Shown one piece after another: positions 44,871 through 54,900 of a stretch of DNA of 64,000 nucleotides. Under the pieces are notes generated by a model. The model was not told the DNA's origin. It saw nothing but the letters and a program-made list of their open reading frames with translations, and ran no database searches. Location: the NCBI GenBank assembly GCA_037783415.1, contig JAZGTN010000009.1, forward strand, positions 10,850,001 through 10,914,000. Direction: 5' to 3'. Within the stretch, counting starts at the first letter, position 1; every line of letters starts with the position of its first letter. Position numbers and translations under genes: made by a program. This DNA comes from Leptasterias polaris (taxonomy: Eukaryota; Echinodermata; Asteroidea; Forcipulatida; Asteriidae).

Positions 44871-45548
44871 GGCTGTGCAAGTCTCGCGCGTATCCGAACG
44901 AGAAAACACGTCAAACGAAGAACATTTTTATTTCTGAAATCAAATCTTTGTTTTAAATTATATCTCATGACAAAATCTGAACAACAAAAATAAATCATTA
45001 CAATTTCATGAAATTAGTTTTAGCTTTTTAAAATACGCCAAAGTGTGTTAATTATTATTAAAAACAAATTAAAACTCTGGGACAAGGATGCTTTTTTGAT
45101 GTTAACTTTTTAGAAACCCCTTACGCAGATTCGTGAAGGTCAAACGGGTTTTAAATTGACCCGTATCGCAGTTTAAAGAGGAATGCCGACGCCTCAACAC
45201 CATAGACTGCAATGAAAAGGGTTTGCTTTGCAATTACAGCATCCGGCGATTATAATCGCGCATCCAAAACAAGCTTTTACATAAGTTTTATGATCGGAGG
45301 TGAGCACAAAATTCTTAATTTTTTGCAATAACCGGAAGCTGAGGTCAAGTTTAATTCTCGGGTTTTCTTCGTTATATTGTTGAATTGGTTTTACTTATGT
45401 TATCACTTAGTATTGCGTTCCCAACAACATGTATAATTTTCTAGGTCATAAAATAATTGACGAAACAAAATCTCGCCCACGTAAAACTCCATATAGTTGG
45501 GACCACTATGGTCCCGGAAGTTCGAATGCGCGCGAGACTTGCACAGTC
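44871..45548. mobile_element. TA-flanked non-autonomous element, Tc1/mariner-like
   Basis: The left end GGCTGTGCAAGTCTCGCGCG pairs with the right end CGCGCGAGACTTGCACAGTC over about 30 bp. TA dinucleotides lie immediately outside at 44869-44870 and 45549-45550. It is 678 bp with no transposase frame. A solo end of the same type is at about 34029-34047. The TA target fits Tc1/mariner, but the superfamily is not proven. Confidence 0.7.
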
Positions 45549-45647
45549 TATTGTGATGAAAGGAAACTTGTTCAATTGTGTGAAGTTTACACAAGGCTTA
45601 CTTATTTCGGCCAATGTTCTTCTTAATCACAAGAGTGGAATGCACAC

Positions 45648-46064
45648 CAGTGGTGCGTTTTTGCGGTCGGTCGTAACGGTCGTAACCAATAACTGTTTCG
45701 GTTGAACTTGCCATTGGTTAATCACTGGCCATTGGTTAATCACTGGCCATTGGTTAATCACTGGCCATTGGTTAATCACTGGCCATTGGTTAATCACTGG
45801 CCATTGGTTAATCACTGGCCATTGGTTAATCACTGGCCATTGGTTAATCACTTGCCATTGGTTAATCACTGGCCATTGGTTAATCACTGGCCATTGGTTA
45901 ATCACTGGCCATTGGTTAATCACTGGCCATTGGTTAATCACTGGCCATTGGTTAATCACTTGCCATTGGTTAATCACTTGCCATTGGTTAATCACTTGCC
46001 ATTGGTTAATCACTGGCCATCGACCAAAACAGTTATTGGTTACGACCGCGAAAACGCACCCCAG
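45648..46064. mobile_element. MITE (hAT-like ends) filled with a minisatellite
   Basis: Left end: CAGTGGTGCGTTTTTGCGG, GTCGTAACCAATAACTG. The right end is its complement: CAGTTATTGGTTACGACCGC, GAAAACGCACCCCAG. Inverted repeats are about 50 bp. Ends of the CAG-GGGTGCGTTT type suggest hAT. Flanking 8-mers (ATGCACAC and ATTTCACA) are not a clear duplication, so the superfamily is tentative. Almost all of the interior is the 18-bp array. Confidence 0.7.
45711..46020. repeat. 18-bp minisatellite, about 17 copies
   Basis: Unit: CCATTGGTTAATCACTGG, with a T variant (CACTTG) in four copies, three of them adjacent. Eighteen is a multiple of three, so both strands give long repeating frames (VNHWPL-type and INQWPV-type); these are artefacts. 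ATTGGTTA is also found in the element's own terminal repeats (TTATTGGTTA), which suggests the unit arose from the element end. Confidence 0.92.
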
Positions 46065-46166
46065 ATTTCACATAATTTCAGTTTTTTAAATTCTACTGTA
46101 CATGTAGTTCAACTGTTAGACAGATGCTGTTAACTGGGTTGATTACCTCAAATTTATGTTCATTTT

Positions 46167-46210
46167 TTCCCCGGATGATGACTAGAGCAGGCTAGTTGAA
46201 ACATTGAGAC
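46167..46210 (+). ncRNA. Decayed hammerhead-like motif
   Basis: CCCCGGATGATGACTAGAG lies where others have CTCCTGANGATGACTAGAG, then CTAGTT, GAAA, CATT, GAGAC. The core is mutated (CGGATGA), so catalysis is unlikely. Confidence 0.4.
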
Positions 46211-46470
46211 CAATTAGGAAGTTAATTTGTAGTAGTGAAGTTTAAAATGAAAAGTCCCCTCAATCCATGGAAAGTAGTCCCGTCATTTTTCCTACATGTA
46301 CCTCCCCATGTAGTAGTAAATAAGCAGGACGGTTCTTTCCAGAACTAAGTAGTTTCCCGAATTCCAAAATTCACTATGCGGCAGGAGAATAAATAGCTAA
46401 ACAAGCTCCCAAAGAACAATCTACCTGGCAAAGTAGCTATAAACACATTGTGTTTCTACAAACTGAATTT
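46167..46470 (+). mobile_element. Family-1 hammerhead retroelement-like unit
   Basis: After the ribozyme-like start come CCAATTAGGAAGTTAAT, CTACATGTACCTCCCCATG, AGCAGGACGGTTCTTTCCAG, GCGGCAGGAGAATAAATAGC and the decayed end TGTGTTTCTACAAACTGAAT. Same order and orientation as at 1967-2224. It is old by divergence. Confidence 0.65.
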
Positions 46471-47146
46471 ATATTTAATATTTAATTGTCATTTCCAATT
46501 ATGCATCATACTTTTTAAGAAATCAAAGTCAACTTTCAATGGTGTCAAACTTTCAATGCAGATTGTTGTTGCTTTAAGAAAAAAGAGGGAAAAAAGAATT
46601 TTACCTCCAGAAAGTGCAGCTGACCCAAAGATTAAATAAACAGAGAAAGGACTGCTCTCCCAGACAGCCCTGTCTCTGAACTCCTTGAAGGGTAAACATC
46701 AAACAATAGCCTCTGGTGGATTCCATGTGGTTAAGGGTACAGGGTACTAGACCTGCTGTAATTCAGGTTACAAATTCTCTAAGCTGCTTTGAAATATTGA
46801 TTTAAATAACGATTTGAATTTGATCATATATCTTGAGAAACATATAAAACTTATTCTGATAACTAAATTTGTTTGCTAATTTTATTATTATTATTTTTTT
46901 CCTAATGGTTTTTAATTTGACATGAGATGCAAAGATCAACTTGAATGAAATTAACATTATTGTTCTTTTGTTATTGAAAGGTAAACAAGTGCGTAGTGGT
47001 TACATGTAAAAAAAAAAAAGTTTTATAATGTTATTTTTTTTAACACATTTTGATCAGCATCATGAGTTTCACACATTGTTAATGTTAATCCTTGTTAGTA
47101 TGTGGTGAGAATGTTCGATTTGAACATGGGTTCTACTGTAAGAGTC
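46471..47146. other. Non-coding interval, nothing recognised
   Basis: AT-rich sequence. It includes an ATT/T-rich patch near 46880-46905. Confidence 0.45.
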
Positions 47147-47290
47147 CAGCCGTCGATTTCACCAAACTCTTCCTAACTTAGGACTAGTCCTAGGCAATGC
47201 TAAGAGATAGGACTAGTCTTAAGTTAGGACGAGTTACTCGTCCTTAACTCGAGATAGGATTAATCCTAGCGTTTCGTGAAATCGGCTGCA
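47147..47290. mobile_element. Hairpin MITE with CGATTTCAC ends
   Basis: Left CCAGCCGTCGATTTCACCAA, right complement of GTTTCGTGAAATCGGCTGC. Internal near-palindromic blocks AGGACTAGTCCTAGG and AGGACTAGTCTTAAG. It is related in its ends to the MITE at 63478-63607. Confidence 0.65.
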
Positions 47291-47904
47291 GCATTCTCCC
47301 TTAACGGTGGTCCGCTAGCCAAAAACAGCAGTTGAAACACCCGAGGACCAGCCAAAATTCTCTGCAAGTAGTAGTCAAGCTGGCTTGTTCAATGTTAACA
47401 AACATCCTTATTAAATATGAAATATAGACTAGTGAAAATACTAGGGACTAGTGACAAAACAAGGTAACTGGTCCCGCTGGCTAGTCACTGAAAAAGTGAT
47501 GGGCAAACCCTGAAGACTACCAGGGAAAGAACTTCTTGAAAAGTTCCCTTTAAGTGTCTGCCTCCATGAGGTCAAACTACTGGGTCAGGTTGGGTCAGTG
47601 CAAAGAGAGAAGATTGCCTGGCAGTAGTCCGGTGGTGTTGATAGATGGCCAAGTGCTTATCAAGTGGTTATGGGGGGAGTCTGGGTGTTGATTCTGTGCT
47701 GTGAGGCCCTGTGTTTATTTTTGGGGGGTGATGTCTTTGTGTTGTGTTGGTTGGGGGGGGGGGTCACTGATGAGGGTCGTGTGTTAAAAGATACATTGAC
47801 TTTGTTGGTATGTAATGTGTGAAAGGACATGTACCTGTGCAATTTACATGCATTCAAGGCTTGATTGTTTACTGTAATGATTGGCTAGTTGTTGTTGGTC
47901 TTAA

Positions 47905-48420
47905 AGGTACATTGTAGAGTCATAGATTGGTAGTTTCTCCAAAAGTTAATGACCATGAAAAACTTACTTGGTGAGAAGCACTGCAGCTGTTGGTAGTATA
48001 TTTGCTACGTAATTTGTAATCTTTTTTGTTACTCTCTCTGTTTTTTGTTTTGTTTGGTTTCTATGCGCCTCGGAATAAGTTTAGTCTTAGATAGATGGCG
48101 CTTTACAAGTTTTAATTATTATTATTATTTTTATTATTATTATATATTGAGAATGGATTCCCTGTTGAAGTAATGGTTTGAATAATTTACTCGCCCCAAA
48201 ACATTTGGATCTGAGAAACGATTCATGCATGAATTGTTTCTCAGATTTCTGAGGGTTGGTGTCCGTTCGCGAATGCTGCTGCCAGAGATGCAGTTGGTAC
48301 TCACTGTCGCCTCTCTAAACTTGGATGGATTCAACATTCTTGTGTAAATACTGTGACAGTTTTCTACTGTTTTCCCAACAAGTAGACACTTTATTCAGCT
48401 GAAAGTTCCATACTTACTTG
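47905..48420. mobile_element. TTAA element interrupted by a repeat tail
   Basis: It begins after TTAA 47901-47904 with AGGTACATTGTAGAGTCATA. It has ACTTACTTGGTGAGAAGCAC, then an inserted GCGCCTCGGAATAAG ... ATGGCGCTTTACAAG plus ATT tail (about 48000-48145). It resumes with ATTGAGAATGGATTCCCTG. The central palindrome is ATCTGAGAAACGATTCATG / CATGAATTGTTTCTCAGAT at about 48211-48248. Confidence 0.65.
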
Positions 48421-48678
48421 CTTATTTACTTACTAACACTAACAGGCAGTTCTTCTGTGGAATGGTTTGAAATGTCCCCTATCAACTCCGTACACTTGAC
48501 TCCATACAGATCTTTAAAAGCCAGCTTAAGACACATCTTTTCGAATCTGCTCCACATTTAGTCCATTGTACTTGTCATCTCAACATGAAATTCTGTGAAC
48601 TCTTTTATCTTTAATTTTTCTTCACATTGGTTAGCCCCTAGGAATAGGCAACTAGGATGATGGGGCTCTAGAAATGCC

Positions 48679-48711
<33 letters not shown>

Positions 48712-48755
48712 AAATGATTGATTGATTAAATGATTGATTGATTAAATTATTTTGC
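48421..48755 (+). pseudogene. LINE 3' end with ATTG tail
   Basis: A decayed W-N-G-L segment (TGGAATGGTTTG, 48459-48470) and, after a frameshift, SLKASLRHIF fit the very end of a CR1/L2-type reverse transcriptase. About 110 bp of 3' sequence (CCTAGGAATAGGCAACTAG) then leads into an ATTG repeat (48680-48746), a typical CR1/L2 tail. The gene's splice acceptor follows only about 25 bp later, so the tail lies in the end of that intron. Confidence 0.6.
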
Positions 48756-48771
48756 TTTGTTCTCTTTTCAG

Positions 48772-48846
48772 ACTTTGATTTGACTTTCATAGATGAGTTG
48801 ATGCAGCCGAAGACAGATCATCTAAAGAATCTGAGGTCATTTCAAG
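48772..48846 (+). other. cdon: 5' untranslated part of the Cdon-like first coding exon
   Basis: The acceptor TTCTCTTTTCAG ends at 48771, so transcription begins further upstream and at least one untranslated exon is unseen. The leader contains a two-codon uORF (ATGAGTTGA, 48793-48801). Its stop overlaps the ATG of a second uORF (48801-48890, 29 codons), which runs through the main start in another frame. Both uORF starts have T at -3 (weak), whereas the main ATG has A at -3 and G at +4. Confidence 0.6.
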
Positions 48847-48922
48847 ATGGAGGTCTTTGGCCATCTTGCTGTCTATTTGTTATTCTGTAGTGTCCTCAGC
48901 TATGTCGGACAAACTATAGCAG
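48847..48922 (+). CDS. cdon: Coding exon 1: start codon and signal peptide
   Basis: The ATG at 48847 (CAAGATGG context) opens MEVFGHLAVYLLFCSVLSYV. The hydrophobic core LAVYLLFCSVL is a textbook signal peptide, with a probable cleavage site around TIAG near residue 25. It ends in phase 1 at the donor AG|GTATGT. This ATG was chosen because the only upstream in-frame ATG (48793) is stopped after two codons. Intron 1 (48923-52011) follows. Confidence 0.8.
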
Positions 48923-51900
48923 GTATGTACTTTATAACTTACATTAACTCTATGTTTTCTGTTTGTGGTGTCCAGGCATGAGAATCTTCCGGTTTAAACT
49001 GGAATTCCGGTTTTTTCCCTTTCAAATTTGTGGTCTTCGAGTTCAATGTGAATTTGATATAAAATTTGGGGGGGTGAGTTGTTGGGGTATACATTTGGAT
49101 CTCGCTAATCCCTCTTCTTGAAATTGTAAGTTTACACGAAGCTTCCGTTCGTAATAAATTGCCGCCCGGCAGTGGCCGGCCCAATATGCGTTGATTTGTT
49201 TCTTCCATGTGCATGCAGCGCGTTCAATTGATATCTGTAGACTTCTTTCAGTCTTTCCCCGCTTCATTCACGGTACGGTTTGACCGTAATACATGTATGT
49301 TTACTGTTGCAGCAAAGGAACATTCGTGGAGACATTGAAAAGTCTACTGACAACAACGCACGTTGTTTTGGATGCGCGCGCATCGTTATACCTTTTTGAC
49401 CAGTCGTCAGTACGAACCTTCATAGGCTTAGGTGCCGTTTCTTCGATACGTTTAATGTGTTTTACGGCTAGAGATATTTTTACGCATTGAACTATGACCT
49501 GGAAGAAACTTCGAGACAATGCATGAGTGTGCGACACACGTGTGGGGAGATTCGTCGACGTTTGACGTCACATTATTTTTCGAAAATGCTATGGTTTATA
49601 TAAACTGTCGGGATCTTGGAGATACGAAAAGGTGTTTGAAGAACAAGTTTCAATGGCCAAAGGGGGCCAACACTTAACACAATTATTCACTATCACAGGT
49701 AAAAAGACCCCCCAAAAATCAATATTTGTAACAAAAGCATGACATTGACTGCTCCGTTCATAATCATTTATTTTCGTGGAAGTAAGTTCCGAATATCATT
49801 TTATTTTGAGCTTTTTAAGACAATATACGTGTAGTACTGTTATGATTTCATCTTTTTTATAAGTATTTTCCTCCTATTAACATGTCCTTGATCCCACAAA
49901 TGGTCCCCAAAACGCCAGAGGGATTCACTGAGTGCGACGCTGACGCATGGGGCATAGGTAAACTTGCCCAAATTCCGGACACGCACAAATTTGGACTTTG
50001 CCCAAAATCCGGACATGCAATTTTTAGTGTTAAAATGTTTCCGTTTTTTTTTTATCATCGCATATTCTCATGCCTGGGTAACACTGTATCTACTTTGGTG
50101 TGTAGATTTGTTCTATAGATTTTGTAGTTTCTGAGGAGAGTAAGAACTTGTTTTGCTGTTTATTCTACTGAGTACATTTTGGAACTTGGTAGCCTACTTA
50201 CATGTAGTTCTGAAATGAACTGTCCTGCTTATTAAATACTTCCTGGGAGGTAGGAAATTGTTCCGGACTACTACTTTCGCTTAGTGGATCGAGGGGACCT
50301 GTCGTTATTAACTTCACTGCCGCAGAGAGAGTTCTTAATTGGTCTCAATGTTTCGACTAGCCAGGCTCTAGTCATCGTCAGGAGACAGATGACTCCAGTT
50401 TTTCAAAGTCAACACGGTTTGCCAGTTCCAATTTGATTCAAACTGCTCCTAATTTATGGCGTGTTGTGGGCGAGCATTCTGGTGTTTCTGACCAGTAGAC
50501 ATGTTAGAGTGTGGGTTCGAGGCCCGGTCTTGACACTTGTGGCCTTAAGCAAGACACTTAACCATTGTTGCTTCATCCTTTGGATGGGACGTTAATCGGT
50601 TGATCCTGTGTGTTGTGTAATGTACATAAAAGAGCCATGGGTTTGAATCTCACCCTAGTGATTTGCCTGTATTGTTTTGCCTCCGAACTCAGGAAAGTAC
50701 TGAGTATGCAGTGCTTAATAAACATCAGTGTAAGGGTAAAAAACAAATTATATTTTTCACAATTTGGTAAATTAAGTTGAGTTTATTAAGTAAGTTGGTA
50801 ATTTAAGTTTAGACCTAATTAAGTCGAGTTAAGAAGGTTGAGTTGGTGAGTTGTTAAAAAGAAGAAGATCGTGATTTAAAAAATGTAATTCTCAGGAGCG
50901 CTTCAGAATATTTTTCACAACTTCCTTCGTAGTGCCGCTTTAACAGAGTTCTTGAAACGGCAACAGTTTCACCTTCGAAGCCACATGCCATCATGGTCTT
51001 GAACAAATCAAAAAGTGTCCAAAAAAAGAAAAAAAATATTCATCCTGGACCCATTGCTTAATCTGATACCCAGGGGAGAGCCTGGTCTTCCCAGCGGTGA
51101 AAATCCAATATCCCACCGGGCAAAATCCAATATCCCACCGGGCGGGGCAGGGGGAGTAGACTGCGACTCGTTAGCTCGATCCCGGACGTCTTAGGGAGTC
51201 ATCTTGGATGAGCGCGGTGGAACGATACAAGGAGGAAGAAAAAACAGTTGTCTTCTAACAGTCTGGTAGAGTCCAATTGCTCTGGTCTGAGGTTCAAAAA
51301 GAATGACCTGACTGGGGAGATAGTCGGGTCTTCCGGTTACCCCTGCCGTGATTCGAGATAAGATTTAAGGTTGTGCCACTGGTTTTTCATTTCCGTTATT
51401 AACTCTTGCCAAAGTTAAGGGGAGCCTTGACTTTAACTTTGGTCTTTGGGTTCGGGAGCCTTTGCCCAACCAGGCATGTGGTTTCTCAGGTTTTTTCCTG
51501 GTCTCAGGATTTTCTCGAGCATTCAAATTTTCTTGGAGAAGTAAAGCAGTCACCAAAGGGAGAGAGAAATAGTCCACATTGTGTCAAAACTTGTAGTTTT
51601 TGTATTTCTGGTGATGTAAACCTCATGAATTGTAACATCTGGGAGGTTTATGGTCTAAAATAGGGGGGGGGGGTGGAACAGGCCAGCAAGCCATTTTCAG
51701 GAATTTTCAGAGGCATCAAATCTCATCTCTGCAAACTCAAGAAGCTTCCATTAACCATTTTCCTTGGGGCCTTTTGCCTACAGAACCCAGAATACTTATT
51801 GTGGAAGAGTAAGGGTTACCCTGGTGTTTCTGGTTCACATACCAAGCACCCTTATTTACAGGTTTCCACAGGCTTGCGATCTTCAGTGGTTAAGTTCACT

Positions 51901-54900
51901 TATGAAGTATCCTTTGTTTCATTACCAGAAATATGTAAAAATAACACTAACAAATAATGAAATAATTCTAATGTATTAAAATCGTGTTCTTTCTGTTCCA
52001 TCTCCCATCAGATTCCCCGCCGTCGTTCCTCAGGGAACCCAAATCGAGGATTGTCAAACACAACATCCGCGTCAAACTCCGCTGCAAGGTGGACCCCAAA
52101 GATGCCCAGATCTGGTGGTTACTGGACGGTGAAGTCATCAGCGACCCCGCCAGCCGAGGCATGGAGGTCACACCCAACTACCTCATTATTAATTCATTTC
52201 AGGGCAAAGGTGAAAGTTCACATAATGGCGACTACCAGTGCAAAGCGGGGAACGCGACTGGGACTGTAATCAGCAGAGTGGCGCATGTTGAGGCTGCATG
52301 TAAGTAATTTTCTCTGCAAAAAAATAATAAAATGAAGCGGATATTTTAGATCAATGTTCGAGTTGGCGTAGTGGTATCTTTCCTTGCCTTCCACCTCTAG
52401 GACCCCGGTTCGAATCCCATAGGGGGAACTATGTGGATTTGGTTTTCAGTCCCCACCTGACTGTTTGGGTTTTTCCCTTAAGTATTTCTCTGAAGTTTTC
52501 CTCCCGCATTTAAAACTGAAACTTTCTTCTTTGTCTTCTCTCCATTGAGTTCTTGGCTAGTATAGTGATTAAGCTTGCTTTTCTGAGAGTCCTTGGCTTC
52601 ACAACCAACTAAATGAAATTAAATTAAATGTTCTCCCAGCTCAGGAGTTTTCAATGGCTTTTCCTGGCTTCCAGCTTGCACCTTTGTAGTTGAAACAAAA
52701 AAGGAAATTTACACCATCTCCCCATCGGGCACAGAGGTCAGCTATCCAAACACGAATGACCGATAACAATGAAACAGCTCAGTCTTGATAGACAATCTGA
52801 AAGAGGCCTCTGTATATGTTTTTTAGTTTTCCTTTTAAATTTTACTTTCTTATAATTTAATTGAAAACTGAACTTCTCAGTTATTTCTTTTGACTTATAC
52901 CCACTCACAGTTTTGAAAAAAGATTGCGATTTTTTTACATTGATTCTTCTAAATGTCCCCTCAGTTTGTAAATCGTCCTCAGTCATATATCATTTTTGTC
53001 CACACTTCTCTCTTGGACAGATTTAAAACGTTTTCCAACACATCTACCAACGACAGTTTATGGTAATGAAGGAGGCGTGGCTGTTATAGCGTGTCCAATA
53101 CCGGATAGTCTTCCCCCAGCAGTCATGACGTATGAGTTCAAAGGTCAACAAATTACCGGATCATCAGGTCAGTATGGAAATGTTAAAAAGTTTATAAGGT
53201 GCTAATAAAACCTTGCCGCAATCTTAATGGAAAAGAGAAAGGTCCAAAAGTCACAAACACAATGACAAGTTTTTAAAGGAAATATACATGCAATTAAGAA
53301 AGTTGCATCAGGCCCTACATGTAGAACACCGAGGGCGCACTTGATATCCCTACATTATAATAAAAACATGATTGGATGGTTATAGGTACCAGGGACCGAA
53401 TGATAAAACCTGTAAGCACAAAAACTTGTTAAGCATGGAGAAATCTTGCTCAGGAGAATCAGCTTACCAGCCAATTATCCATACAGTTGACATTGTTGCG
53501 ACTGGTGCACCAATTTTTTATTTTTTTTGGCTTGCTTGCTTAGGAATGAAATGTGCTTAGCATTTTTCATTGCTAAACAGCTTTATGAAATTGGGCTAAG
53601 GCTAGTAGCTCAGCATGTCTATTGAGGAGAGGGTATTGATTCCTCACATCCCTAATCCCTGCACTTGTTGACAGACGTCTACATTTATTATTTGTGTAAA
53701 AGGGTCAGCCGAAATTGAAGAAATGAAAGTCAGATGTTTGGAGTCTCAAAGACTCTTCCAAGGTGGTCTTATTGTTGCCTTGTCGTCCCGACCGTTCATG
53801 TTATGCTCTTTGGAGCGGAGGGCTTTTTTAATCATAATCCGTAGGGTTTAGTCATCAACTTTCCACATTGAAATGTACTCCATTATATCCCCCATGTGGC
53901 CCAGTGGAAGCCCACCCTAGCAACAACCTGACCTTTGGGGTCAGTATAGCGCCCTCTTGTGACAGGGACCACACAGGGAGGTTTTTTCAATGTTGCACAT
54001 TTTTTTTTTGGTTTTGGGGGCTATGATGTGGCATTTTATAGACTGCAAGGTTAATCTGTAAGTGTATGTTTTCAAAACTATGTTTTGAAATGTCGTCTGG
54101 GTTTATTTTCAACTCCTGGTCTCTGGATATGGAATCAAATCCCCTTGAAAATCTTTTCCAAGATCAAATATCAAGCCTGATACTTCATGGAGGCAATTGC
54201 CTCCATGCCCCTAGCCATTGCCTCAGTGCCCTTTGAAACTTTCCAGTACAAATTTACATTTCCCTCATTGTGGTGCCATTCTCTAATGAAAAACAGCCTT
54301 GCCCTTACAAGAATGGAGTGTCAGGGTCGAAGTTCAAAGCACAGACAGTCAAGTACAGCTGACAGTAATTGCTTATACAGTAGTTTATGTACTTGTTTCT
54401 CACATCAAAGTGTACAACATTATGAATGGTGTCAAGACTGCTTGTGACTACTGGTTTGGTTACATGGTTTATTTATTGAAAACTTGGGATAAAGGGAGTT
54501 CGTTTAATATTCCAAGAAGAATTAATGTAAATTTTTCTGTCATTCTTACTATACTGGATGATAATAAATGGTTAGGCAGTAGGAGGGTTGATTTTGTACT
54601 GTGTTGATTCATGATATCACATTGCAGGCTGGCGTAGTTTATCTGTTATTCCAACCATACTGGGTGATAATGATTGGTCAGATAGTAGGAGGGTTGACTG
54701 TGTACTGTGTAGATTCATTCATGATATCACATTGCAGGCTGGCGTAGTTTATTTGCCATTTCAACTATACTGGGTGATAATAAATGGTCAGACAATAGGA
54801 GGGTTGACTGTGTACTAAGTGTAGATCATTTTAAAGACTGCTGTAGTTAATCTATCATACAAATCACATGGAATGATATTAAATGGTCCAACAGTAGAAG

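Larger units (their letters stand above)
48923..52011 (+). other. Intron 1 of the Cdon-like gene
   Basis: This 3.1-kb intron contains a family-1 retroelement-like unit (50080-50386), a partial family B SINE (50455-50650), a SINE body (51778-51945) and a poly-G run near 51663. Two ACCGGGC/AAAATCCAATATCCC direct repeats lie at about 51101-51145. No additional exon is supported. Confidence 0.65.

Noticed and set aside
45627..46133. Long repetitive open frames on both strands (VNHWPL- and INQWPV-type)
   Set aside because: They are produced by an 18-bp tandem repeat without stops inside a MITE; there is no start context, splice site or domain.
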